Shown here: positions 49,193 to 60,485 of the stretch, piece by piece | Layout of the letters: each line of letters begins with the position of its first letter | Numbering within the stretch: the first letter of the stretch is position 1 | NCBI RefSeq assembly: GCF_027942865.1 | Contig: NC_134520.1 | Coordinates: 2,726,501 to 2,790,500 of the forward strand | Direction of reading: 5' to 3' | DNA: 64,000 nt | From: Odontesthes bonariensis | Taxonomy: Eukaryota > Chordata > Actinopteri > Atheriniformes > Atherinopsidae | The notes under the pieces: model-generated | Told to the model about the DNA's origin: nothing | Database searches by the model: none | The model's input: only the letters and a program-made list of their open reading frames with translations | Made by a program: the position numbers and the translations under genes

Positions 49193-52100
49193 TCAGTTAG
49201 GAAGTGCAGCGGGAGGCTCAAGTGGTGTCACGCGGCAGCAGACGGCGATGCCCGCTGCCCCGCCGAGCACTGCGGCACTGCGGACATGGCAATTGTTGCC
49301 CTTAGCAACTGGCCCCAAGACAGTGGAACCCTCGGAGATGGCGCTACAGTCTGTCAAAGTCCACCCAGAGGGACAGGACACCTCAACCTGCAAGAAAACA
49401 GAGGGGAGTGAGGGAGGCAAGTCCAGGACACGACAGACAGAGTTCCATTTCTCTGAAGTCAACCTTTAAATCCCTCACCTGGTCTCTGTCGGCCGATGTG
49501 TTTTCCAACAGCTGACACTGGAGAGATGGAGCGTGGCAGCATACTGCATGCGCCGCGACTCCTTCTGTGACCTCACAGCGCTTCCCGTGTCTGTGGCGTG
49601 GTCGAGAGTCCGACAGGATCTCGGATGTGGACCAAGTGGTGCACCCTGGACAAAATAAACTCCCGTGATTACACGTGTTAGAATAACAAAAACTTGGAGG
49701 CTGTTCATTAGTGATTCTCAGGCAGCAAGTCATCCTCTACACAGGAACCCAAAACGGTAGACACTGAGGAAAACAATGAAAAACCATCTGAGTGCCATAA
49801 TGACATTTGAAAACTCTTTATACCACACATATAGCTGGCATTTATGCTGGCCGGGAGTGTATTTTAGTTCCAGAGGGATTACCATGGCAACATAATTGAC
49901 CATGTTTTTCTAAATGCAGCCGAATGAAAAGCTTGTACAGTTCATATATAAGCTACAGAACAGTACCTGTACGAGATATCTGACTGGCTTCAACAAAGAA
50001 ACAATGAATGGTTTGACATTTCCCATCCAGACTTGGTCTCGCTCTTAAATCTCTCTGATGCCTGTAGCTGCAGAGCCTGGTGTAAAACCTCACCGCCTGC
50101 AGCAAATATATGTATATTATAGCATAGTTAAGGGTGAGCTTGAACCTATTAAATACGTATTATGTGTGGTCATCGGCACATACCACTCATGGTTGAAGCT
50201 GAGATGCAGAGCTGTTGCCCGTTCCATGTCCAATCATTTAACTGTTCAAAAGTAAAGAGCAGCTGCAATGCTTCAGAAACGGGATAAACCATTCTTTTTA
50301 TTTACACTTGTTTTTTTTCTCCCCCAGTTTCACTCCTTACGTGCATTTAAAAAAAAAATGTACCCCTGAGATCTTACACTTAAAGGGATAGTTCGCCTCT
50401 TTTGACATGAAGCTGTATGACATCTCATATTAGCAATATCGTTTATGAACATTTTCTTACCCCCCACTGTGTACTGCGAGCCGAGTTCCGGCCTCGTTTT
50501 GGCGTTGATGAAGGTAGGGGAACGATTTTGTGATGCAAATGTATTACTCTTTTGAACGCATATTGTTTTGAGAAGCAAAACGCTTTATTTTTTAAACGCC
50601 CGCCAACTAGCCGGACTACTTTCATTAACGCCAAAACGAGGCTGGAACTCTGCTCACAGGACGCAGCAGGGGGTAAGAAGATGTTCATAAATGATGTTGC
50701 TAGTATGGGATGTCATACAGCTTCATGTCAAAAGAGGCGAACTATCCCTTTAAAATCAGGCTTACAAAGAGAATTTTGGGGTGACTGCATAAAGATTTAT
50801 TTCAAAGCGATTTAATAAAAGTAAATAACTCTGGGGAGTTCGTACCTGACCAGCTGATGGCTGTAAATTAAATGTTATGATCTAACCTGAGGGCTCCGAT
50901 GATCTCATCAAGAGCAACTCTTAGCAAAAAAAAAAAAATGAAGACGGTATCTCTTATAATGTCACAGAAGCTGGTCATGGTTACTCGTATCAGGACAACA
51001 ACAGCATATAACTGGTGTAACTTACCAGTCAGGTGGTGCTGTGGGCCGACACACTGAGCATCTTGCCCTGGCTCAGCGCTGGCATGGGCCTGGCACTGCA
51101 GACCAGCTATCACGCAGCAGCGGGCCACAGCGTACACGCCATTACCCGCCGGCCCGTTGAAGCCAACGCACTCCATGTGTCCGCTGCTCACCTGTAAATG
51201 CAGACATTGAGGCTTGCTGGCCTTTTGTGTGTGCAGACTTCAGATCAGAGTTTACATGATCCGACTGAACTCACAGCGATGGTTTCCCCGCCTCTGATGC
51301 CGTCAGGAGCGTAGCTGCTGCAGCCCATCATTTCCTCCCCGAGACGACAGCGGCTCGTGACCCTGTCGTCGCTCGCGTGTCCTGACCTTTCTGACCACGC
51401 TGAGCGGCACAGAAGCTCCCCATCTGCACACGGAAGCAGGCAACCTGGTGTCAACTTTGCGTGGATTTACGAGTGTGTGTTAGAGAGGATTGTGGGGCCA
51501 CTAACTTGATGTCGGTTTGTTGGCAGCGGGCATGGCTGCCACTAGGTTTGGAGTAGTGAGACGATGTGTTTCAGACAGAGACGAGAAGTTGATGGTGTTG
51601 CTGATGGAATAATGCAGCATCATCTGCAAAACCTGCACCGGAGATGTAATCTGATTGGACGACAGGATCACTGCTGCTACACCTACAGCACGCACATACA
51701 AACCAAATTATGGAGCGTTTGTTCTTCATTGCTGCATGTTTTGCCTTTGTTGCAGGTGTGTGTGAGCGTACCGGCAGCATGTGCAGCAGCCTGGGAGGTT
51801 CCGCTGCGTGAGGTGAAACAGGTGCTGCAGTCACTACTGGCGCTGACGATGTCATCGCCGGGTGCAAAAAGATCAACGCAGCGGCCGAAGTTGGTGCCAC
51901 CTGCACCCTGTGACATAAGCTGGTCTGCTGAGTTAACTGCCCCCACTGTGATGACCTGCATGCACACACACCAAAGGTTAAGGAAAGGGTAGCTGCTCCA
52001 GGATGTGAGCCTTGACATTGTGCTGTGTCACCTCAGGCTCTGAAGCAGGCGAGTAGAGGCAGGCGTCATCTCTGTAATTCCCCGCAGCAGCGATGACCAC

Positions 52101-55100
52101 CGCTCCGTTGGCCACCATGTCTCTGCACGCCGCGTTTAATGAGCGGCTGAAGCCACCAATGAAAGGCAGCAAAACAACCACCACTTCCATCGGACGGGCC
52201 AGTAAGGCTGCTCGAATAAACTCCATCCCTAGACAGAACCCCCGCCCAAAGAAAAGTACCAGTCAGAACGAGTAGTGGCCCTACCTGTCTTTTTGCATCC
52301 ATCACCAATTCCAGAAAAGATCAAAACAACCGCCTGAAATCTTTTTGTTTGGTTTTGATCATCTTTAGCACAGCAGTCCTACCTGCTAGAGCCCCCGACA
52401 CAGCCCCTTTACCCTGACAGTTGAGCACACGAACCAGGTTAATGCCGGCTCCCCGAGCAACGCCTGAATCCGATCCGGTCACAACACCTGCCAAGTGTGT
52501 GCCGTGACCATCGCACTGACTGGCCTGTGAAGGAGCGACAGCTGAGCACCACACTGCAACAGATGTGCTGAAAGGCCCGCGTTTTTTTTCTTCTTCTAAC
52601 AAACCTGTCTGTGAACTCTCACTCCGTCCTCCTCGGGGACGCTATTGAAGTCCGTGATGACCACTCGTCCTTCAACCTCTCTGTGCGAACTCTGAATGCT
52701 GCCATCCATTAGGTACACCTCTGCGATCCCTCCGTCATCTGCAGAGGACAGAAAGTGGCTGGATTTGACAAAATATATACTAATGCAAAATGCAGTATCA
52801 GACTTGTCAGGGGGATTCGGCCTCTGGAAAGCTGACACTGAGCTGGATGGCTTCTTGGATAGCTGGAAGGTTAACAGCACTGCTGGCTTGACTTTATATA
52901 AGGAAGCAGCTGAACATGTTGGTGATAATGCCAAGTGACTGCTCGGACATTTATTCCAAACTGACTCAGAAGCACATATCAAACTCTGTGTTATTACTTA
53001 CCCATAGACTAAAGTACCTTCTTAATGTGTTCAGAGAGAGCAGACTCTTCTGAAAGCATCGCTTTCAAGAATGTGTTCATGTTTTCATTAGGGCTGGGCG
53101 AGTTAACTCGTCATTATCGCGTTAACGCATTAATTATTTAACGCCGACAAATATTTTATTGTGCATTAGCGCAGGTTTTATTATTCATTTTATCATTGTA
53201 AAAGTCTGTTGCTCACAGGCTTTTATTTTGTAAAAGTCTGCTGCTGTCTGCTGCGGAACAGGAAAAGAAAGTAATCGGCGGATCCACCAAACATGGAGAA
53301 GGGTACGGAACTTTTACTCGGCCATTTTCATTTTAAAGTTCTTCCAGACGGCGGAGTCGACAGAACCAAAGTCATCTGTAAACACTGCCAAGTTGAATTG
53401 TCTTCTCAGCGTAGTAGTTCCAGTCTAAAATATCACTTAAAGGCAAAACACACAACTGATAGCAGCAAGTCATTCAAGGAAACAGACAGTGGAGCGAGGC
53501 TTCTACATAAAAACTACAGAAAGATGCTGATGTTAAAAGTGTGTTTGCACAACAAATGTTATGGCACTTTCATTCATATGGCAGCACATTTAAAATACAA
53601 TTAAATACTAAAAGCTATACACTACTTTTGGATTCATTTTTGGATTCTGCGTACAAATGCGATTAATCATGATTAATCAGGGAAATCATGATTAATTAGA
53701 TTAAAAATTTTAATCATTGCCCAGCCCTAGTTTTCATAACTTCAAAACTGTGAGTTAGAAGAGTGCCTTTTTCCTTCTTTTTTTTTTTTTTTTGTAACTG
53801 CGGCAGCCCGAGTCCACTTAAACACTCATGACACTTGTGAGCCTGTTGTTTAGATGGTTAAACGGTTTGAAGAATGAGATCTTCCGCATTTCGATAAAGC
53901 AAAAAGCTGTGTGGGTCTGAGACTGGGTTACACTCACTGGGAGGGCTGTATGTTCCATTCTCAGAGATGCCACCATAGGGCTGCAGCAACCTCTGCAGGT
54001 TCCAGGGGGCGCTCTGAGCAAAGATGGACGAGTCCTCCTCTATGTAGTGGACATGAGGGAGCCTCACCACCTACAAGGAGCACAGTCAAAGGAGGGGGAT
54101 TGTAAACAGGTGGGATGAACTTACCCGTCCATGTGTGACGGATTTGACCATATGATCTGAACAGGGGGCTGACAGAAGATATGAATATGAATAATGGATG
54201 TCGGGTGAATCATATTCGAAGACTAAATCACAAGACAAAAAAGTGTTTTAATTACTTAGCTCCACTCTTTTTAAACAATGCTAATCAGAAGCCAAATGTA
54301 TGTCATCATTGAGCAGAGCAGTCTGCCTACCACAGATACTGTGGACCGTGATGCTTTATTCAGTTGTCTGAAAAGCTACATGCGCATCGGTCATATAATT
54401 CCAGGTTGGTTTGTGTCTTACCTGCTCTTCAAATCTTCTCCTGTATGTGAAGTTGCCACGTCCTCTCATACTCCCTTGTTTCTTGGGGGTCTATGGGCTC
54501 CGTCCATGGTGTTATTCTAGTGCAGTAACCACCTCCTTTAACACTTATCTATAATATACAGTCATCCACTGCTGCTTTTCTCAGTAACGCTACCAACTGT
54601 ATTTAAATTTTGCATTCTACAGTTAGAAGACTCCACCCTCTTGATCCAAGCACCTGCATTTTAACAGTGTAAAGTCATGTTTCATTTTGCAGAGGCAGGT
54701 AACCCATGATCAGCTTCCTGTCATTCTGTGATCGTGCTTTTAATGCCTCTTGGTTTTACTGTAGTGAATTTTATTTTGGCTTAGGAGGCAAAATAGCCAC
54801 AAAATGCAGCTGCTTCAGAATGCTGCTGCTGACGTTTTAAAAGACTAATCACCATATTACTTAGGTCTTTGCTGGCCAATGTCAGCTGACAGTTTTAGAT
54901 GTGATTTTTAGATCTTTATTGCTGGGTTCTTTTTACAAGCTTGTTTGCAGCCTGAGATCTGCCAGAGCTGATAATTATGTAACATCGTGTCCAAGACATT
55001 CCCCTTGGAACACAATTCTGTTCTATTTTTACGTTTTTCTTTTTTTTCTTAACACCTTACGTTATGTAACACGCCTGTCAGGTGTCGCATTTACCAGATT

Positions 55101-55811
55101 AAGGACGTCACGACTCATTTTGACCAAGAAGCCACGCAGGGCTCCGGAGTAGGTCTGCAGGATCTCCACCAGGTAGCCTCTCCTGGCTGCTTTGGCTCGC
55201 AGCCTCCGGATGGTCCTCTGGACCTGGGACTCGTGCGTTCCCTGCTGCAGTATGATCAGGTACTGGCCGGGCATGCGCCATGCCGCCTGGAGTGAGATAC
55301 AGAGTACATACTTAAGGTAACCTACAGGTGACCCGCATGTATTAGGCATGCTTGCATCAAGTCTGTGGTGTAAATGCCACTTGATGCTTTACTTTCTGTT
55401 GAGTTTGTGGATGCTGTAGCCCACAGATCACAGTAGCCAAAATATTAATAAGAACCCATAATGGAAACTAATAAAGATTTTCAGTATTGTGAGCGCACAT
55501 TTAAAGTTGATAGCCATCTTTAGATTTATAACATCCCTGAATAAAAACTGGATAACGATTGCTTTACATTGGAGGGATGTTCTCTGACGCTTATGGCCAG
55601 ATGATTCTGCTTTTACCTTGTTGCACCTGAAGAACTCGGCGGCGGGCTCGGCTCCAGTTTCAGGCTGAGTACCGTCCTCACGGATCAGATCCAAGATCAT
55701 CTCGTCGTCCTCGGGATAGTCCTGCGCGCACACGGCCAAAGATGCGCACAAACACAGTGCCCAGCCAATCCAGGCTGAGGCGCGACACATTCTGCACACC
55801 TCTTGAACCAT
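49193..55811 (-). CDS. pcsk9: Proprotein convertase subtilisin/kexin type 9, 12 exons
   Basis: PCSK9 is a secreted subtilase that cleaves itself once, stays bound to its prodomain and directs the LDL receptor to lysosomal degradation. Minus-strand exons: 55811-55617, 55286-55095, 54070-53938, 52738-52605, 52524-52383, 52228-52032, 51955-51772, 51682-51506, 51423-51275, 51191-51026, 49645-49479, 49387-49193. They give 676 residues (human 692). In order: signal peptide ([16 protein letters not shown], residues about 14-29), acidic N-terminus, inhibitor-I9 prodomain with [20 protein letters not shown], autocleavage site [10 protein letters not shown] after Gln148, subtilisin domain, Cys-rich C-terminal domain. 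The catalytic residues are Asp185 (LMDGS), His225 (DGHGTHLAG), oxyanion Asn316 (AAGN) and Ser385 (SGTSQAAAH). The start could also be Met8 at 55790. Introns 2, 3 and 10 carry transposon copies. Confidence 0.96.
50384..50749. mobile_element. 366-bp TTAA-flanked foldback MITE in pcsk9
   Basis: Both ends read AGGGATAGTTCGCCTCTTTT inward, as inverted repeats extending for more than 120 bp with modest divergence. TTAA flanks the element at 50380-50383 and 50750-50753. Ends of the form TTAA-AGGGATAGTT are common in fish MITEs ascribed to the Kolobok superfamily. The short ORFs inside follow from the arms. It lies in pcsk9 intron 10. Confidence 0.85.
53089..53729 (+). mobile_element. 641-bp hAT derivative carrying a BED zinc-finger ORF
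   Basis: The element starts TAGGGCTGGGCGAGTTAAC and ends TTGCCCAGCCCTA. An exact 8-bp duplication GTTTTCAT flanks it (53081-53088 and 53730-53737). These are hAT hallmarks. Inside, 53293-53604 (+) encodes 103 residues beginning [17 protein letters not shown], with a C2H2 BED finger (CKHC … KYHLKAKH). The catalytic transposase core is absent, so this is an internal-deletion derivative that kept the N-terminal DNA-binding part. It lies in pcsk9 intron 3, antisense to pcsk9. Confidence 0.9.
53293..53604 (+). pseudogene. Truncated hAT transposase: N-terminal BED finger only
   Basis: The frame is open for 103 codons. The zinc ligands Cys-x2-Cys and His-x4-His are all present at about residues 30-57, followed by a short unrelated tail ([17 protein letters not shown]). 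Intact hAT transposases of this ZBED type run to several hundred residues with a C-terminal dimerisation domain; none of that remains. Such a piece could bind element ends but could not transpose. Confidence 0.7.
54290..54965 (+). mobile_element. LINE relic in pcsk9 intron 2
   Basis: A broken frame reads [19 protein letters not shown] and [20 protein letters not shown]. This fits the reverse transcriptase motif around D(A/T)FDTVDH…SRL…GI of L2-type LINEs. Further on, a degenerate C-terminal piece [11 protein letters not shown] resembles the LQNAAAR block of the same proteins. Stops and deletions between the blocks show it is dead. Confidence 0.6.
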
Positions 55812-56100
55812 TTCCAGTCAAACGATCGGGATCAGTGTTGAATTAAAGCACTGATAAGTTTTTATTTACGTCTGACTTCTCCTGATGTTTTGGTGCCTCC
55901 GACAGCCGCGCGCCCTGTGTGCCTAACTGTCAGATAACAGCCTCCAACCATCTACTCTGATTTAAGAACAAAAAAAAAAAATCGAACAATTGATTCTTAA
56001 TATTTAAGGCGGGGACTGGTGACGTCTCCACGGCTCACGCCACCACTTTTGTATCGAATGATTGTCCTCCTTTAAAAACACCTCTTACTGTGGAGGAGTC
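55812..56100 (-). promoter_or_regulatory. pcsk9: pcsk9 5' flank with SRE-like, GC-box and HNF1-like sites
   Basis: CTCACGCCAC at 56034-56043 reads GTGGCGTGAG on the gene strand. It matches the sterol regulatory element of the human PCSK9 promoter (GTGGCGTGAT) at 9 of 10 positions and in the same orientation, about 223 bp before the ATG. A GC box GGCGGGG lies at 56008-56014. A palindrome CTTAATATTTAAG at 55996-56008 resembles the HNF1 consensus at 10 of 13 positions; it also resembles an AT-rich core promoter element. In human the HNF1 site is upstream of the SRE, here it would be downstream. Binding of SREBP-2, Sp1 or HNF1 is inferred. Confidence 0.5.
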
Positions 56101-57130
56101 ATGTTTCATACCCCCCCCCCCCCCCAAAAAAAAAGCAGTCTGATATTATTGCATGTCAATCTGAGAAAACACTTCCTCTCATTTCAAGGTGATTGGTTGA
56201 TGCCGTTGTAACACGTGCACTAATTGTGAACAGTATGTTGTGTTTGCAAGTGTGAGTAGCCACGCTCAGTGTTCGAACTACGGGGGGACTCGGGGGATCC
56301 GAGACCCCCTGAAACTGACACGAGACCCCCCGAAAACATGATTTGGGAAATGTTGGGGGGTCTCTAAAATATTGGCAAAATGTGATTTCCCCTGATGAGT
56401 TATGATTGCGATGCGTGTGTGGAGGTGTAGAGCCTGTGTGTGTAATTGGCATAAAGCTGTGCTGTCCGCGTATGATTCTGTAGGCTTCTCATGTGTTTTC
56501 GAGATCCGCGCTCTGAGTAAGCGCAAGCAAGCAACGCCCCCCCCCCCCCCCCCCCCCCCCCGAACAGAACAGCGAGTTATTAAGACGCACATAACATTTC
56601 AAGTAGCTCTCCAATCTTTCTGTTTTCAAGAATAGTTTTATGATTCATAGGGTACTTCTCATTGCAACATTGTGCGGTTGCCTTCCAGATTTTGCGTGAC
56701 TTTGCCTGCTGATCTCTGCAGCAAGTGCATTCGAACATTTGGACACGATTTAGGTTATGTGTGATGTAGTGCAAGAGTTTACATCCGTAATTCCAAAAAT
56801 GTGTGTGGGGAAAAAAAAGGCTTGAAAAGTAAGTGGAACCAAAAAAGAAACGGCTGGAGGAACATAGCTGCCTTAACAGGTCAATGATATGATTGATCAT
56901 AAAAAAAGATGATCACTCACTCTCTCACGCTCTCAGATGTAAATATGATCCTCAACATAAAATAACGAAATTGAATACTTCATCATCTGCAGTACATAAT
57001 GATATTGAAAAGATTCTGGTCCAGACCTTTCACCAACTGGAAACAATAAGCGCCAAACCAAATAATCAACTGATGAATGAAAAAAGATAAGTTTAAGCTT
57101 AAATAAAATTAATTTATTATCATGAGTTGC
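56101..57130. other. TE-like unclassified sequence with G/C homopolymer runs
   Basis: Poly-C tracts occur at about 56110-56125 and 56537-56561. Between them, 'gagaccccctgaaactgac' and 'cgagaccccccgaaaacatg' form a C-run-rich block. The neighbouring minus-strand ORFs (up to 106 codons) resemble no protein I know. I see no host gene here. An old transposon fragment is the most likely origin. Confidence 0.4.
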
Positions 57131-57149
57131 AACCGGCGTACAAAATTAT

Positions 57150-58370
57150 TCAAAATTAGCTCCACCCCTCAAAAAACTACCACAGTAGCATACATCCAAC
57201 CATCTTTTCATCCGTCCATCCATTATCTTCGAAGGGAAACCCAGAAATCCCTCTGTCCTACTACAATCTCCAGGTTCTCCTGGGGTTCCTGAGACGTTCT
57301 CAGGCCAGATGGGAAATATAATCCCTCCAGCATGTTCTGGGTCTACCCTGGGGCATCCTCCCAATCGGACGTGCCTCAAAAACCTCTAAAAGGAGACGGT
57401 CAGAGGGGATTCTAATCAGTTTCCCAAATCACCTCGGCTGACTCCTATTGATGCGGAGGAGCAGTAACTCTACTCCAAGCTCCCTCCAGAAGATTGTCAG
57501 TCACAATCCGAATCTCTTTCTTGTGAACCATGGCTTCAGTTTTGGATGGGCTAACTTTCATTGTGGCTGCTTCATACCTAACTGCTCTAGTGGGCACTGA
57601 AGGTCATGGCTTGAAGATAATGCATTTAGGTCCTGTCCATAAAGATTTCAAACAGGATCAGTGACCGGGGCAGCTCTGATGGAGTCCAAAATGCTCTGTA
57701 AACAAACTCAACTTGTTGAACTTGGAGTCAACTTGGAGTAGACAACTCCAAGAAGGCAGACCCGGCTATTCTTTTGAGGGGCTCTGACCGATTGTCGAAC
57801 CTCATATTCAAGAGGAGCAGTGTGGTTTTCACCCTAAATGTGGAACAGTGGACATCATTTTCACCCTTACAGAGTTACTGAGGGGGTCATGGAAGTTTGA
57901 CAACCCTGTCTACATGTGTTCTGTTGCCTTGGAGAAGGCTTTCGACTATGTCCCCTGAGGGATTCTATGGGAGTTAGTGCGGAAGTATGGAGGATCAGAG
58001 TTGCTTTTGCAAGCTGTTCGGTTCCCGTATAACCAAAGCAGGAGCAGTGTCTGCTTTGGTTATACGGGAAGTAGTAAACTGGGCATTGTGCCGGTCCATT
58101 GTTGTGAAAATAGAGCATAGCCGAAAGGCAAAGCTTTTTATTACTTGTCCATCTTTGTTCCAACCCGTCTCCATGTGGAGGTTTTTTGTGCACATCCTTT
58201 TGAAAGTAGGTACTGATGCAGAACCAGAACTTCTGGAGGGACTATATATCCCTTCCAGTCTGTGAACACCTTGGAATTCCCCTGGAGGAGTGTCTGAGGA
58301 GAGGGATGTTTGGGTTTCCCTCCTGAACCTGTTGCCTAAGAGACCCGACCTCAGAAAACCAGAAAATGAT
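57150..58370 (+). mobile_element. Degenerate non-LTR retrotransposon
   Basis: The DNA resembles a LINE that I recognise from many perciform genomes, for example 'ggttctcctggggttcctga' and 'cagcatgttctgggtctacc'. Frame remnants read LEKAFDYVP and GILWELVRKYGGSELLLQAV, the reverse transcriptase D-motif region. Deletions and stops are frequent. A 20-bp perfect inverted repeat lies within it at 58022-58070. It lies between pcsk9 and bsnd. Confidence 0.65.
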
Positions 58371-58429
58371 CAATTATTGAATGAATGGATACATTTGTAT
58401 AAACATATATGTATGTATGCACAATAGAC

Positions 58430-59350
58430 CAAAGTGGAGATGTTTGACCATAATTCACAGAGGCATTTTTGGAGAAAACCAAACAGCATATCATCACAAA
58501 CACCTCATAGCAGCTGTCATGCCTAGTGGTGGAAGGGGGATGACTGGGGCTTGTTTTGTAGCCAAATGACTTGGTACCTTGCAGTCATTTATTCTATCAT
58601 TGAACTCCTCTGTATACCAAAGTATTATAGAGTCAAATATGAGGCCATCTGTGCAGCGGCTAAAAATTACTTGAAAATGCAACTGGACAATAATTCCATG
58701 TACAGGAGCATATCTGTAAAAAAAAAAAAGGCTGAAAAGAGAAGATTCACGGTGACCCAGTTTCAATTTTATTGGAATTTTGTGGCAGGGCCTTAAGAGA
58801 GCTGTGAATAAACAAATACATACAAACCTGTATATACTCAATGGATCCATCCATTTTCTATACCCACTTCGTCCATTTTTAGGGTTGCTGGGGGCTGGAG
58901 CCTATCCCAGCTGTCATTGGGTGAGAGGCGGGGTACACCCTGGACAGGTCGCCAGTCCATCACAGGGCCACACAGAGACCAACCAGACACACAATCATGC
59001 ATGTTCACACTCACTCCTAGGAACAATTTAGAGCCGGGATTCAAACCTGTTGCTGTGATGCAACAAATTATAATTATGAAATTGACAAGAAAACGATTAT
59101 TCAAGTTATTGCTACTAAAGGTGCTTCCACAAGCTACTCAATCATTGGTTGTACTTAGTTTTTTTACACAATATTTCTGTATTTTGGCTTAATCTTTTTT
59201 CAATAAATAATGTCACAGTTTAGTATGTCATGTTATGTTATTCATCTGAGGTTGTTTTTTTGATCTAATCTCAAGACCTGGTAGGGACCAGATGATCTTC
59301 TAAGGTAAAACCTCAGAAATGAAAGTAGGTGTGCTCTCTTTTTCACATGA
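58430..59350 (+). mobile_element. Tc1-like transposon relic, 3' half
   Basis: The piece runs from the DDE region (remnants FGENQTAYHHKHLI and SGGRGMTGACFVAK, then a Tc1-like stretch 'cattgaactcctctgtatac') through the 'ccttaagagagctgtgaata' block to the 3' UTR ('aagtattgctactaaagg'-like text near 59110). Many indels destroy the frame. It is interrupted at about 58845-59056 by a dispersed repeat. The relic in usp24 intron 51 belongs to the same broad family. Confidence 0.75.
58845..59056. repeat. Widespread teleost dispersed repeat inserted in the Tc1 relic
   Basis: The text 'ccatccattttctataccca' … 'gctgggggctggagcctatc' … 'accctggacaggtcgccagt' … 'gccgggattcaaacctgt' is a very common interspersed sequence in fish, usually found at the 3' end of a non-LTR element. 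Tc1-like sequence is present on both sides, so it inserted after the Tc1 copy. Confidence 0.75.
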
Positions 59351-60485
59351 CCATGTTTGTTACGAAAATCTTTATAAAGCGTGGTGTTGATACCGTCACT
59401 CAAGTAAAAGATGTAGCTTTTTCACTATTGTTGAATCGACATGGACGTTTGCCAAGCTGAGGAAGAGTGAAGAAAGACACAACTGAGTTGCGTTATGGGA
59501 AAAGGTGGATCCTATCATCAGGGACCCAAAGGGTTTCCCTAATTGAATTATTGGATATGAATTATCACTCAGGTGTACAAACACACACACACACACACAC
59601 ACACTCTCTGTCTTTCATATAGTAAGCAGCGCCCTCTTCTGGGACTACCATGTAAATATAGCTTTATTAACCTCTTCACAGAGACACAAGCTGTTTTCTT
59701 TAGCTGTAAAATAATGCACATTCAAACTGCATCTTGTGTTAGTGATGCTGTCGCCCAGTTAACAGCAATACAAATCCATCAGAGGATTCCCTGACTGTCC
59801 CGAGTGCAGTGTGTTACCCAGAGTTGCTTTGACTGGATCAGAGAAGTTTACTCTGATATCTCTCTCTCTCAGATCAGCTGCAGTGAGGGGCAGCTGTGAC
59901 ACTGACCCTTCGGCACCTCAGGGAGAAGAATACTGCGACTCACATCTTGGCCACAAAAACTTGGCTGAGCTTCAGTGTGCCTGAAATTACATAGAACAGG
60001 GGAAGGAGGGTGGGATGGAAATAGAAGTCCACTTCCAGCATTGTGTCCCCATTTTCTTAGTTTTTGCCTCTGAAGGCGAGCTTTGCTGAGCACGCTTGTC
60101 TTTATCAGTCTGCTGAGCACTTGCGTAATTACAGGCACCCGTGCTGGAGCTGCAGAGGACAGCCTCTTTTTACAGCCTCTGGCCACCATAAGAAATCAGG
60201 CTCAAGTGCTGTAATCAGGAGAACATTAATGGTGCTCTGCTCTCGTGTTTCCAACTAATTTAACCCCTCTTGATCACAGCTGTCAGGGACATTTCCCTCT
60301 TTTTCCACTTTCCATTATGCAAAGATTTAAAAATGATAAACTGAGTATCTACAGTGAATTAGTTCCTCCCTTCCCCCACACATACCACTACTGTCACCGT
60401 GTTCAGACTGGATGATAGACGCTCGACAGTTTCTGATATGCAGACAGACCACATAAAATCGGTGTGTTTGTTCTTGTGACGGTAC
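59351..60485. other. Stretch downstream of bsnd exon 2, further exons not found
   Basis: The later exons of bsnd would be expected here or in the TE-rich DNA beyond. A (CA)n run lies at 59579-59604. A minus-strand segment at about 59869-59978 is preceded by ttcag and stays open to a stop (HTEAQPSFCGQDVSRSILLP…); it is a possible but unsupported terminal exon. Nothing resembles the Pro-Tyr or acidic tail of mammalian barttin. Confidence 0.35.

Noticed and set aside
51564-51992. 142-codon plus-strand ORF opposite pcsk9
   Set aside because: It is the antisense shadow of pcsk9 exons 7 and 8, whose sense frames match PCSK9 with catalytic motifs.
59869-60189. 106-codon minus-strand ORF as the last exon of bsnd
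   Set aside because: It has an acceptor-like ttcag inside but no resemblance to barttin tails; left as a mention only.
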